Source of the DNA: Planctomycetota bacterium
Lineage (GTDB): Bacteria; Planctomycetota; UBA1135; GCA-002686595
Direction: 5' to 3'
Assembly (NCBI GenBank): GCA_029259655.1
Contig: JAJDET010000193.1
Location: forward strand, 1 to 34,727
DNA length: 34,727 nt
The position numbers and the translations under genes are program-made. This document shows, in pieces, positions 7,974 through 16,480 of the stretch (positions are counted from its first letter, which is position 1; each line of letters starts with the position of its first letter). The notes under the pieces were generated by a model. The model saw only the letters and a list, made by a program, of their open reading frames with translations. It ran no database searches and was not told where the DNA came from.

Positions 7974-9304
7974 ACTGCGAAACGGTTGAGCGGCTCTGCC
8001 TGTCGGGTTCGAGCTCGCAGCTCCGTGAGCACGCATGCGATAGACGCGCTCGAGCGCAGGCCGGCCGGGAAACGAAACGTCTCTGCACGGAGTGCACAGC
8101 GCAGGTGCAGCTCGGGTCGCCCATGCATCTGCACGACGGAGGCCTCGAGCAGGCGCGCGAGCGAGAACCGCTCGCACCGGCGGTTCCGGCCGAGCAGTCG
8201 GTGACGTACCTCGATCGCCAGCGAGCTCACGTGGACTTCGCGGTGGAGCAGCGAGCTCGATGCGACGTCCAGCAGAGCGAGGAGCGGGGCGAGGCACGCG
8301 AGGACGAGAGCTCCCATGAGGATCGGCGAGTAGTAGAGGCGCGGAAGGACGTAGCTCAACGGCCAGAGGCACACGAGTCCGACCACGAGCGTGGCCCCCG
8401 CCATGCACCTGTCACGTGAGCTCCACTCCGGCGCTGGGAACCGAACCGTCAAGCCCTCCTCGTCCCGTTCCGTGTCCAGGGAGACCGGAGGTGTCCCTTC
8501 GTTCGGCGTGATCCGCAACTCGGGCAGCTGAACTCCGCCGTTCGTGTAGACGAGCCCGGCGCCGCAATGGGGGCAATCGAGGGACGAGCGCCGGCGAAGA
8601 GCCTCCAACCGACCGAGATCGCCGCCGCAACCATCGCACTGAAGGGCTCTCTCGAGCGCGACCCCCGTCATGCCGCCGGCCTCGATCAACCGGGAGCGAA
8701 ACCACTCGCGATCGGTCGCGTTCTCGAACCAGAGGCACGCGACCTCCCGCTCGTCTTGTCGCAGCGACAGTCTCGGACACGCCGTGGAGCCCGCGTCCTC
8801 GGGGAGCTCGTGGAGGGTCAGGGAAGCGAGCTCGCCCGTCGCGCTTCCGACCTTTCGGTTTCCGAGACGACGTGAGTACTCGATGGTTCCGTCGTCCCGG
8901 ACCTCGAGGTGCTGACGTCCGTTTTGTCGTCTGTACAGGGCGTACAACGCGCGGAAGATCCCGGCGTAGACGACCGCGCCGACGGCCCACGTCCAGATCG
9001 GACCGGCTCCGGCGACCGCTCGCAGAATCCCCCCGCCGAGGAGGTCGAGGAGGATCGTCGCGCCGAGGAGCAGACCAGGCACGGCGAAGCCGGCGCGCAC
9101 GACGAGCTCGCGCCGACCGGGGCGGGCGATCTCGCACACGGCGCGGTCGGGGGCCTCGGTGACGAGCACCCCCGCCCCGGGCACGGCGGCGACGTCACCG
9201 CAATAGACGCACCGAAACCAACCCTCGACCACGACCCGCCTGGAGACGCGCTGGTGGCCGCCGCAGAAGCGACAACAGAGGGAGCGGTGTGCCGTTCGAT
9301 CCAC
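7970..9304 (-). CDS. Membrane protein with two zinc ribbons, first gene of a sigma/anti-sigma operon
   Basis: The protein has about 444 aa and I recognise no named family. Near the N-terminus a CRFCGG...FRCVYCGD zinc ribbon is followed by two hydrophobic segments (VRAGFAVPGLLLGATILLDL and IWTWAVGAVVYAGIFRALY). A cytoplasmic-looking beta-rich region comes next (DDGTIEYSRRLGNR). A second zinc ribbon has CDGCGGDL and LDCPHCGAGLVY. Two more hydrophobic segments (MAGATLVVGLVCLWPLSYVL; PILMGALVLACLAPLLALL) and a soluble tail complete it. GTG at 9304 starts just before the first ribbon; no strong ribosome-binding site was seen, and an in-frame TTG at 9454 would collide with the divergent gene. Its TGA overlaps the sigma GTG. 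Position suggests it acts with the sigma/anti-sigma pair, perhaps as membrane sensor or target; this is inference. Confidence 0.7.
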   Translation of the reverse strand: MDRTAHRSLCCRFCGGHQRVSRRVVVEGWFRCVYCGDVAAVPGAGVLVTEAPDRAVCEIARPGRRELVVRAGFAVPGLLLGATILLDLLGGGILRAVAGAGPIWTWAVGAVVYAGIFRALYALYRRQNGRQHLEVRDDGTIEYSRRLGNRKVGSATGELASLTLHELPEDAGSTACPRLSLRQDEREVACLWFENATDREWFRSRLIEAGGMTGVALERALQCDGCGGDLGRLEALRRRSSLDCPHCGAGLVYTNGGVQLPELRITPNEGTPPVSLDTERDEEGLTVRFPAPEWSSRDRCMAGATLVVGLVCLWPLSYVLPRLYYSPILMGALVLACLAPLLALLDVASSSLLHREVHVSSLAIEVRHRLLGRNRRCERFSLARLLEASVVQMHGRPELHLRCALRAETFRFPAGLRSSASIACVLTELRARTRQAEPLNRFAV

Positions 9305-9453
9305 ATCGGAACTATCGGGTGCATCGACTCTCGAGTTGATGCGCGTCGTGCCATCCCACCCCGGACTCGCTCCGGCGCTATCATGGGCCGACTCGCGCCG
9401 CGGCTCGCTCGTACACGAGCGGCGGTCCACACCGGCTCTCGAGGAGAAACCCA

Positions 9454-10251
9454 ATGCCCGTTCGAGACGACTTCGCTCCCGGTGAGTTCTGCTGGGTCGA
9501 CCTCAGCGCTCACGACCTCGCGGCCGCAGCCGAGTGGTACGGCTCGCTGTTCGACTGGTCCCACACCATGATGGAAGCTCCGGGCGGCGGTCCTCCGTAC
9601 GCGTTCTTCCAGCGCGGCGAGGCCGTGATCGGCGGACTCGGCGAGATGAGCGACGAGATGAAGGCGATGGGCATTCCGCCGATGTGGAACTCCTACATCG
9701 CGACCTCGGACTGCGAGGCCACCGAGAAGAAGGTCGCCGAGCTCGGGGGCACCGTGACCGTCCCGACCATGGAAATACCCGGCCACGGGAAGCTCGCGTT
9801 CTTCCTGGACCCGGAAGGAGCGTGCTTCGCGGCCTGGCAGACACTGAGCGACGGTGGCCCGGGCGTGCTCGTGAAGGAGCCCGGCAGCCCGTCCTGGACC
9901 GAGCTCATGACCCGCGACGCGTCGAAGGCCTCCCGGTTCTACGGCGAGCTCGCCGGCTGGAGCTTCCAGACGATGCCGATGGGGGACATCGAGTACACGA
10001 TGATCAAGAACGCCGGCGAGGATGCCGGCGGGATCTTCCCCATGGACGGGCCGCAGTTCGAGGGGATCCCCGCCCACTGGCTGGTCTACTTCGACGTCGC
10101 GGACTGCGACGCCATCGCGGCGCGCACGCAGGAGACCGGCGGCAGGGTCAACGTGCCTCCGACCGAGATCCCGGTCGGCAAGTTCTCCGTCCTCAGCGAT
10201 CCGCAGGGCGCCGCGTTTGCGGTCATCACGCTGAAGCCGACGAGCTGCTGA
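9454..10251 (+). CDS. Two-domain VOC (glyoxalase/bleomycin-resistance fold) protein
   Basis: The 265-aa protein has two tandem vicinal-oxygen-chelate domains. The first (about 8-128) contains FCWVDLSAHDLAAAAEWYGSLF and the closing FFLDPEGACFAAWQ. The second (about 135-262) contains SWTELMTRDASKASRFYGELAGW and FSVLSDPQGAAFAVITL. The tandem arrangement and the WVDL...D...A..FY pattern match the family often annotated as glyoxalase-like or CFP30-type hydroxylase proteins. Substrate is unknown; VOC proteins act in thiol adduct removal, ring cleavage or drug binding. GAGGAGA sits about seven bases before ATG 9454, so the start is firm. It diverges from the zinc-ribbon membrane gene over about 150 bases, and the selenoprotein candidate follows 36 bases later. 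Confidence 0.9.
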   Translation: MPVRDDFAPGEFCWVDLSAHDLAAAAEWYGSLFDWSHTMMEAPGGGPPYAFFQRGEAVIGGLGEMSDEMKAMGIPPMWNSYIATSDCEATEKKVAELGGTVTVPTMEIPGHGKLAFFLDPEGACFAAWQTLSDGGPGVLVKEPGSPSWTELMTRDASKASRFYGELAGWSFQTMPMGDIEYTMIKNAGEDAGGIFPMDGPQFEGIPAHWLVYFDVADCDAIAARTQETGGRVNVPPTEIPVGKFSVLSDPQGAAFAVITLKPTSC

Positions 10252-10287
10252 GCCGTCCGGACTCCGTTCGATCGCTATACTGCGGAC

Positions 10288-10803
10288 GTGTTGCGGATCG
10301 AGAAACACCGGCGGGTCGGGTTGGCTCTCGCCGGAATCGTCGCTCTTCTCGCGACGGCCTGCCGGATGGAGGCGCGGCCCGGTTCCGGAGTGCAAGACGT
10401 GAAGCGAGTCCGGATCGGCGGCGTCCTCTGGTACGTCGACTACGACGCCGCGGTGGAGATCGCGCGCGAGCAGGACAAGGCACTCTGGGTCCACTTCGGC
10501 GAGAACCCGGGGTGAGCAGGCTGCCAGTACTTCGCGAGCGGTCCGCTCCGCGATCCACGCATCGTCTCGGCTTCCGCGGCCTTCGTCCCGGTGTTCGTCG
10601 ACACGCTCGACCGGGAGCAGCCCTTCGAGCGGTTCGGTGAGATCTACGGCAGCTATCCGGTGCTCCGCATCCACGACCACGCGGGTCGAGACCTGGCGGG
10701 GCGAATCGACGGCAACGCCGTGCGCGGCCGGATCCCCGTCGACCAGGTGCTGGAGCAGTTCGAGCGGGGTGGGGCGGCCTACCGGGAGACTTCGAGCTCC
10801 TGA
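10288..10803 (+). CDS. Putative selenocysteine-containing thioredoxin-like lipoprotein (in-frame UGA at codon 76)
   Basis: The reading frame runs from GTG 10288 to TGA 10801-10803 with one internal TGA at 10513-10515. Residues 1-25 look like a lipoprotein signal (VGLALAGIVALLATAC). Before the stop the frame gives KALWVHFGENPG and after it AGCQYFASGPLRDPR, AFVPVFVDT, and SYPVLRIHDHAGRDLAG with the cis-Pro. This is a thioredoxin fold in which the TGA falls exactly on the first Cys of CxxC, giving U76-A-G-C79. A GGUC-tipped stem-loop begins 18 bases past the TGA. Selenocysteine insertion would give a 171-aa periplasmic or lipid-anchored thiol/selenol oxidoreductase. The alternative is a Cys-to-stop mutation (TGC or TGT to TGA) creating a pseudogene. 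The frame after the stop keeps coding character to a proper thioredoxin end, which argues against decay. No sel genes are in the window. Confidence 0.72.
10533..10552 (+). promoter_or_regulatory. Candidate bacterial SECIS stem-loop
   Basis: Directly downstream of the in-frame TGA, 10536-10540 (GAGCG) pairs with 10544-10548 (CGCTC), closing a GTC triloop at 10541-10543. If the last pair opens, the loop is GGUCC. Three further pairs (10533-10535 with 10550-10552) extend the stem around one bulged C at 10549. The tip therefore reads GGUC, as in the E. coli fdhF SECIS, and lies 24 bases after the UGA, inside the range known for bacterial SECIS elements, which are read in the coding sequence by SelB. 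The region is GC-rich, so a hairpin alone is weak evidence; position and loop sequence together make it notable. Confidence 0.6.
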
Positions 10804-10849
10804 GCGGGGCGTGGTCGCCGCGAAGCCTTACGCCATGCGGAGCATAGGA

Positions 10850-11695
10850 ATGATGCGCGATCGGATTCACGGACTCGTCCTGTTCCTCGTCGCCCTGCTG
10901 CCGGCCTGCCGCAACCTGGTCACGATCCCCGAGCTCGATGAAGGGCTCCGTCGCGAGCACACCCAGACGGTGATCCTCGCGCCCCGATACTCGCTCTACT
11001 CACCCTACGACGTCGACGCCACCGCCGAGTTCGTCGAGATCGTCGACCGGGAGCTGCCCAGGGTGTTCGACCTCTTCGAGCTCGAGGACGACGAGCCCGT
11101 GTTCATCTGGATGCAACCGGTCCTCGAGGGCCCCCTCGAAGTGCGAGCCGGTGAGACCCTTCCGGCTTCGACGATTCCGAAGAGCGGCGTCCTCGGAAGC
11201 GCCCATGGCACCGAGACGATCCTGATCGCCGTCGCACCGGTCCGGCGCGTGCATTTCGACGAAGGGCCGCTCGAGTTCCGGGTGAGAGACATGTCGATCG
11301 ACTCGACTATTCGCCACGAGCTCGCGCACGTGGCGACTCATCGGCTCCACCTCGGCCCGCTCCCGAGCTGGTTCAGAGAGGGCGTGGCCGAGACGGTCGA
11401 AGCGTATGTGCCTGGAGAGGACCGTCTGATCCCCCACGTCGCGGAGGAGATCCTCCGCGCGGCCGCAGCGGTGCCGCGCGAGCAGCGTTCGCTCGCCCGG
11501 GTGCTCGACTGGGAGCAGCGTCTCCCGATCGCACCCGACGACGTGACCCTCCGGGTTCTCGCCTGCGCTCTCGTGACCTTCCTCCTCGAGGACAGCGATT
11601 CGTTGCCCGACTCCCTGCGCCGCATCGCGTCGATGCCGCGGTCGGAGCTCCTCGTGCTCGAGGAAGAATGGCAAAGCTGGCTGGATGATCGGTGA
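10850..11695 (+). CDS. Lipoprotein with HExxH metallopeptidase motif (peptidase MA-like)
   Basis: The protein has about 281 aa. The N-terminus (MRDRIHGLVLFLVALLPAC) is a lipoprotein signal with lipobox LPAC. The core has HELAH (His156 to His160) followed about 15 residues later by PSWFREGVAE, the HExxH...EGxAE arrangement of gluzincin peptidases of the MA-like type, where the second Glu is the third zinc ligand. It is thus a likely zinc-dependent periplasmic or surface peptidase; some relatives are inactive. Start choice: adjacent ATGs at 10850 and 10853 follow AGGA at 10846-10849 at short spacing, and ATG 10835 is also possible; all give the same lipobox. It begins 46 bases after the selenoprotein candidate and may be co-transcribed with it. 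Confidence 0.78.
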   Translation: MMRDRIHGLVLFLVALLPACRNLVTIPELDEGLRREHTQTVILAPRYSLYSPYDVDATAEFVEIVDRELPRVFDLFELEDDEPVFIWMQPVLEGPLEVRAGETLPASTIPKSGVLGSAHGTETILIAVAPVRRVHFDEGPLEFRVRDMSIDSTIRHELAHVATHRLHLGPLPSWFREGVAETVEAYVPGEDRLIPHVAEEILRAAAAVPREQRSLARVLDWEQRLPIAPDDVTLRVLACALVTFLLEDSDSLPDSLRRIASMPRSELLVLEEEWQSWLDDR

Positions 11696-11816
11696 GAGAG
11701 CGCCGTACTCCGGCCCGCCGGTGCAGCGTGAGGTTCGAGGCCGAGGAGGTGGGAGCTCCGCCTCGTTCGAAGAATACTCGCCGGCCCGTCCCGTCAGATG
11801 CGACGTCGACGACAAG

Positions 11817-13313
11817 ATGCACCGCACCCCCGGACTCCTCGCCTTCGCGGCGCTCCTGCTCGCGGGTTGCGGAGCCGCCACCTCTCCAACCGAGTTGCAC
11901 CTGTCGGAAGCCTCCGGTTCCGAGCGCACGTGGAGCCGGTTGCTCGGAGCCTGGTCGTGCGAGGTCGGGACGAGCGGCCAGGTGGTCGTCCTCCGCTTCG
12001 AGCACGAGGCCGACAGGCCTCCCGTGGGCTGGTGCGACCTGCCGGCCCAGGAGGTGCTCGGCGTTCCGGCGACGGTGATCGGTATCGACGGCGACCTCGT
12101 GCGCGTCGAGCTCGACACCTTGCGGGCCGTGTTCGAGGGCCGGCTCGGGATGGAGCAGGACCGCATCGAAGGGAACTTCGTCCAGGACGAGCGCGTTCTG
12201 GACGCGACGGCGCGTCCGGTCTCGCTCGCCGAGCTCCCGTACCTCGCTCCGCGCTGGAACGCGGACGGCGAGCGCGAGCTCGAGTACACCTACCGTCCTC
12301 CGCAGCGGGTCGATGACGGCTGGGAGGTAGGACGCCTCGACGAGGAATCCGTGCGCATCGTCACTGGCGTGATGGAGAGCGTTCTCTCCGAGCAGTCGGA
12401 GAAGGTCCACGGCGTCGTCGTCGCGGTGAACGGCGCCCTGGTCATGGAGGAGTACTTCTTCGGCTTTCACCGCGAGCGCCGGCACCCGCTGCGCTCGGTC
12501 ACCAAGTCCCTCGCCTCGGTCCTGACCGGTGTCGCGCTGCAGCAAGGGTACGTCTCCGGCGTCGAGGCGAAGCTGGCCTCGTTCTTCCCCGAAGTCGCCG
12601 ACGAGCAGGACCGGGACGGTCGCAAGCGCGAGATCGCGCTCGAGCACCTCTTGACGATGACTTCCGGGCTCGAGGGCGACGACTGGAAGGACGGCTTCGC
12701 CGGAGGCGCGGAGGTCGAGGCTTCACCGGACTGGCTCGCGACGGTCCTGGCCCGGCGGATGGTTGCGGAGCCCGGTTCGCGGTTCGCCTACAGCGGCTCG
12801 AGCCTCGTGGCGCTCGCCGGTGCGCTCGAGGTCGCGAGCGACACGCCGCTCGTGGAGATGGCCGAGCGGCACCTCTTCGGACCGATGGGGATCGAGGACG
12901 TCGAGTGGTACACGTCGCAAGCCGGCATGGCGTACCTCGGTTCGGGCCTTCGGCTCAGGCCGCGTGACCTGGCGAAGGTCGGTCAGCTCTTCGCGAACGG
13001 CGGTCGTTGGGGAGAAGCGCAACTGCTCCCCGAGTCCTGGGTCGTCGAGTCCGTTCGCCCACGGCGTCGGGTGCGGTCCCGAGGGCTCGACTACGGCTAC
13101 CTCTGGTGGAGCCGAGAGTTCCGCTCCGCTCGCGAGGGCGGCGAGACCCGAGCCGCGCTCGCGAGCGGCCTCGGCGGGCAGCTCCTGTGCGTCGTTCCCG
13201 AGCGCCGCCTCGTCATCGCGATCGTCGCGGGCAACTACGGTGACGAGTCGGAGCGTCTCCGGAACCAGAGCATCGACATGGCCGAGAGGCTCGTGGACGT
13301 CTCGGCCGAGTAG
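11817..13313 (+). CDS. Beta-lactamase-fold serine hydrolase lipoprotein
   Basis: The 498-aa protein has a clear lipobox (LLAFAALLLAGC). Residues about 40-165 form a beta-rich domain (GAWSCEVGTSGQVVVLRFE, VPATVIGIDGDLVRVEL, FEGRLGMEQDRIEGNFVQ) like the domain often found ahead of serine hydrolases in Bacteroidetes and relatives. The catalytic part is a class C beta-lactamase/NylB-like fold. The nucleophile motif is SVTK (Ser227-Lys230) and the second-Tyr motif is FAYSGSS (Tyr325). The region around LASGLGGQLLCVVPERRLV stands at the usual KTG position. Likely role: esterase, amidase or D-amino-peptide hydrolase at the cell envelope; true beta-lactam resistance is not implied. ATG 11817 is chosen for the signal peptide, since frame upstream overlaps the previous gene. 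Confidence 0.88.
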   Translation: MHRTPGLLAFAALLLAGCGAATSPTELHLSEASGSERTWSRLLGAWSCEVGTSGQVVVLRFEHEADRPPVGWCDLPAQEVLGVPATVIGIDGDLVRVELDTLRAVFEGRLGMEQDRIEGNFVQDERVLDATARPVSLAELPYLAPRWNADGERELEYTYRPPQRVDDGWEVGRLDEESVRIVTGVMESVLSEQSEKVHGVVVAVNGALVMEEYFFGFHRERRHPLRSVTKSLASVLTGVALQQGYVSGVEAKLASFFPEVADEQDRDGRKREIALEHLLTMTSGLEGDDWKDGFAGGAEVEASPDWLATVLARRMVAEPGSRFAYSGSSLVALAGALEVASDTPLVEMAERHLFGPMGIEDVEWYTSQAGMAYLGSGLRLRPRDLAKVGQLFANGGRWGEAQLLPESWVVESVRPRRRVRSRGLDYGYLWWSREFRSAREGGETRAALASGLGGQLLCVVPERRLVIAIVAGNYGDESERLRNQSIDMAERLVDVSAE

Positions 13314-13319
13314 CGTCCG

Positions 13320-14171
13320 TCAGCGCGGATCGCCGGGCAGGAGGCCGTGTTGCTCCAGGAGCTTCTCGAGACGGTTCAGGTAGCGCTCGTTGTTCTTCTC
13401 GATCCGCTCCATCGCGGCGATGCGAGCGGCCTGTTCCGCCAGCTCCTCCCGGCAGGTGGCCAGCTCCTGCTCCAGGCGACGGGAGGCTTCGAGCCGCTCG
13501 TCCTTCCCGAGCTCGCGTGCACCCGATTCCGCGAGCAACCGTCGACACTCGTCCAGCTCCGCGCGCACTCCGTCGAGCTCTTCCCGGAGGCGCTCTACCC
13601 GGATCGCACTCTGCTCGGCCACGGAACAACGCGCGAGGACCTCGGCGAGCTCGGCGCGCAGGGACTCCAGCTCTTCTTCACGACCGGTGTGCTCCTCCAG
13701 TCGCTGCGTCAGGACGTCGTTGTCCGCTTGCAGCCCCTCTCTCGCTCGCTCGGCCGCGTTCGATTGCGTCTCGGATTCGGCGAGCTGCGCGCGGACCGCG
13801 CCGAGCTGGCCTTCGAGCGAACGCACGTGCGCTTCCCAGAGCTGGGTAGTCTCGGAGGTGTCCGCGGCCGGCTCGGGACGGGGAGCGGGAACGGGTGTGG
13901 CCGCGAGCGGTCCTCGTTCGACGGTCCGAGCGGGCGAGGCGGTCGGTAACGACTGCGCCCCGAGCATGCTCCTGAGCCGCGAGACCTCGGTCGACGGCAG
14001 GTGCACGATCACCTCGCCATCCACGACGCGGCGCTCGAACCTCACCGCCCTGGCCTCGATCAAACGATCGATCAGCTTCGCGTCGACCGAGAGCTCCCGG
14101 GCGACGTCGTCGAGGGAGAGCCAGCCGGGAGACGTCGGCTGGGGGGAGGGCAACTCTGACTCCAGAGACAT
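13320..14171 (-). CDS. Winged-helix/MerR-like N-terminus with long coiled coil
   Basis: The protein has 283 aa. Residues about 15-70 (GWLSLDDVARELSVDAKLIDRLIEARAVRFERRVVDGEVIVHLPSTEVSRLRSML) resemble a MerR/excisionase-type helix-turn-helix used to recognise DNA or partners. A Pro/Ala-rich linker (about 72-105) is followed by a coiled coil of about 150 residues rich in Glu, Leu, Arg and Ala, ending in NNERYLNRLEKLLEQHGLLPGDPR. There is no signal peptide or membrane segment. Proteins of this shape act as DNA-tethered scaffolds or cytoskeletal adaptors, but no specific function can be assigned. It converges on the serine hydrolase gene with only six bases between the stops, and lies downstream of the S9 peptidase on the same strand. 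Confidence 0.72.
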   Translation of the reverse strand: MSLESELPSPQPTSPGWLSLDDVARELSVDAKLIDRLIEARAVRFERRVVDGEVIVHLPSTEVSRLRSMLGAQSLPTASPARTVERGPLAATPVPAPRPEPAADTSETTQLWEAHVRSLEGQLGAVRAQLAESETQSNAAERAREGLQADNDVLTQRLEEHTGREEELESLRAELAEVLARCSVAEQSAIRVERLREELDGVRAELDECRRLLAESGARELGKDERLEASRRLEQELATCREELAEQAARIAAMERIEKNNERYLNRLEKLLEQHGLLPGDPR

Positions 14172-14256
14172 CGCGAGGGGACCGGACCTTCAGAGATCGT
14201 AGTCCAGATCTCGAGCCCGGACCACCTGCGAAACTCCCCTCCCGGGCGGCCGGAGA

Positions 14257-16335
14257 CTAGGGTCCTTCCTGGATCTTCGGCTCGCACGTGCGGCCGAGCC
14301 AGTCGAAGAAGACGCGGTGCCAGAGGACGCCGTTCTGCGGCTTGAGCACCCAGTGGCCCTCGTTGGGGTAGTAGAGGAACCGCGAGGGGATGCCCTTCAC
14401 CTGCGCCGCGGTGAAGGCCTCCATGCCCTGCGTGACGGGCACGCGGAAGTCTTTCTGGCCGTGCACGACGAGCAGCGGAGTGTCCCACTCACCGACGAAC
14501 TTGTGCGGCGAGAAGCGGTCGTAGTCGGCCTGGACGTCGCCGCCCTTCCAGTACGGACCGCCGAGGTCCCAGTTCACGAAGAAGAGCTCCTCGGTCGAGC
14601 CGTACATCGACTCCAGGTTGAAGACGCCGCAGTGCGAGATCATCGTCTTGAACCGGTCCTCGTGGTTGCCCATCAGCCAGTAGACCGTGTAGCCGCCGAA
14701 GCTCGCACCGATCGCGCCCGTTCGCTCCGGATCGATGTAGGGCTCTGCCAGCATCGCGTCGGTCGCTGAGAGGATGTCCCGCATCGCCTGGCCGCCCCAG
14801 TCGCCGCTGATCTCGTCGTTCCACTCGCGCCCGAAACCGGGCAGACCGCGCCGGTTGGGAGCCACGACCACGTAGCCCTTCGAGGCCATCAGGTAGAAGT
14901 TCCAGCGGAACGAGAACCACTGGCCGATCTGACCCTGCGGACCGCCCTGGCAGTAGGTGAGCAGCGGCCACTGGACGTCCGGGTCGAAGTCGGGCGGATA
15001 GATGACCCAGCAGTGGATCCGCTTGCCGTCCGTCGCCTCGACCCAGCGCTCCTCGATCCTCGGCAGCTCGAGCGACGCGTAGATCTCGTCGTTGATGTGC
15101 GTGATCGTCTCGCTGCGCCCGCTCTCGAGGTCCATGATCGCGAGCTCGCGGGGCCGCGTCATGTCCATGATGGACACGAGCGCGCGTTTCCCGTCCGGGA
15201 AGACGTCGACCAGGCCCCAGTTGTAGCGGCCCCGGCTGACCTGCATCGCCTTGCCGCCCCCGCGCCGGATCGTGAAGACCTGGGTCGTGCCGCGCCACTC
15301 GGAGGTGAACAGGATTCCGTTTCCGTCCGGCAACCAGGTCGCACCGTGCGTCATCTGGTCGAGCGAGTCGGTCACGTCGCGGGATCCCTCCGATCCGCGC
15401 TCGTGGAGCAGGATCCGGTTGCGGTCCGACTCGAAGCTCGCGCGCTCCATCGAGTGGTAGGCGATCGCCTTGCCGTCCGGCGCGAAGACCGGGTCGTTGT
15501 CGTAGCCGGGCTGGCCCTCGCTGAGGTTGGTGTGGGACCCCGGCGCGTCGATCGCGACGAGGTAGACGTCGCTATTGGTCGATTCGGACCAGCGGTCGAC
15601 GTCCTTCATCGTGAACGCGATCTCGGTGCCGTCGGGTGACCAGTTGTACTGCTCCGACCCGCCGAAGGGCGGCACCGGGCAGTCGACGCGCATGTCTTCC
15701 ATCAGGTCGACGGCGTCTCCCGCGCGTCCGTCCTCGCCGATCTCGGCGACGAACAGGTGGCTGTACGCGTAGTCGTGCCACGAGCTCCAGTGGCGGTACA
15801 TCAGCGAGTCGATGATGCGCGCGTCGGCTTTCGGCAAGTCCTCGAAGAGCTCCGTGACCTCCTGGTCGAGCTTGACGTCCCTCGTGAACGCCACGTGATC
15901 GCCGGTGGGGGAGACCTTCAGGTTTCCTAGGCCGTCCTCGATGTCCGTCACTTGCAGGAGGCCGCCGTCCAGCGGGTTGAGGGACCACACCTGGGACCCG
16001 CGGTCGTCCTTGCCGGAGCTCCCGGTGAAGAAGATGCGCTCGCCGAACGGGCTGGAGGCGAACTGCAGGTCGCCCACGCCGGCCCACGCCGAGAGCAGCG
16101 TGCGCGTCTTGCGACTCTCGACGTCGTACAGGTGCACGGTCGAGGCGCCCTTGTCCTCCGCGAGCTCGTAGTGGCGCACCACATAGGCCACGAGCTTCCC
16201 GTCGGTCGAGACCGTCGAGCCGCCGAGGCGTCCGAGCTTCCACAGGAGCTCGGGCGTCATCTGCGTCTCCTGGGCGGCAGTGACGGACGCGGCGAGAGGG
16301 ATCAGGAGAACGGCCAGGGCGGAGCGCTTGAACAT
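14257..16335 (-). CDS. S9 family serine peptidase (acylaminoacyl-peptidase/dipeptidyl-peptidase type), secreted
   Basis: The protein has 692 aa. A cleavable signal peptide (MFKRSALAVLLIPLAASVTAAQ) is followed by WD40-like/beta-propeller repeats (TVSTDGKLVAYVVRHYEL, WSPDGTEIAFTMKDVD, VFAPDGKAIAYHS, TWLPDGNGILFTSEW) to about residue 430. The alpha/beta hydrolase domain holds the triad: Ser545 in GASFGG, Asp629 in GQKDFRVP and His661 in NEGHWVLKP. The propeller gates access so that only short peptides are cut; the site of action is the periplasm or outside. ATG 16335 matches the signal peptide. It is divergent from the AraC-type gene across about 145 bases, making that regulator a likely controller of this peptidase. 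Confidence 0.93.
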   Translation of the reverse strand: MFKRSALAVLLIPLAASVTAAQETQMTPELLWKLGRLGGSTVSTDGKLVAYVVRHYELAEDKGASTVHLYDVESRKTRTLLSAWAGVGDLQFASSPFGERIFFTGSSGKDDRGSQVWSLNPLDGGLLQVTDIEDGLGNLKVSPTGDHVAFTRDVKLDQEVTELFEDLPKADARIIDSLMYRHWSSWHDYAYSHLFVAEIGEDGRAGDAVDLMEDMRVDCPVPPFGGSEQYNWSPDGTEIAFTMKDVDRWSESTNSDVYLVAIDAPGSHTNLSEGQPGYDNDPVFAPDGKAIAYHSMERASFESDRNRILLHERGSEGSRDVTDSLDQMTHGATWLPDGNGILFTSEWRGTTQVFTIRRGGGKAMQVSRGRYNWGLVDVFPDGKRALVSIMDMTRPRELAIMDLESGRSETITHINDEIYASLELPRIEERWVEATDGKRIHCWVIYPPDFDPDVQWPLLTYCQGGPQGQIGQWFSFRWNFYLMASKGYVVVAPNRRGLPGFGREWNDEISGDWGGQAMRDILSATDAMLAEPYIDPERTGAIGASFGGYTVYWLMGNHEDRFKTMISHCGVFNLESMYGSTEELFFVNWDLGGPYWKGGDVQADYDRFSPHKFVGEWDTPLLVVHGQKDFRVPVTQGMEAFTAAQVKGIPSRFLYYPNEGHWVLKPQNGVLWHRVFFDWLGRTCEPKIQEGP

Positions 16336-16480
16336 GAGAGGCTCTCTTCGACGAGTCGGGGCAGGTTGGGAGGCGCCGGTCGACCCCCTCCGGAGTCCCC
16401 CAAGCGCCGTTTCGGGCCACCCATGGTAGCGTTCGGCCGTCGATCGCGTGGGATCGGTCCGCCGACGAATAGGCCCGGGA

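Noticed and set aside
10513-10515. TGA as simple pseudogene stop
   Set aside because: Not excluded, but its placement at the first redox Cys, the intact downstream frame and the GGUC hairpin make selenocysteine the better reading.
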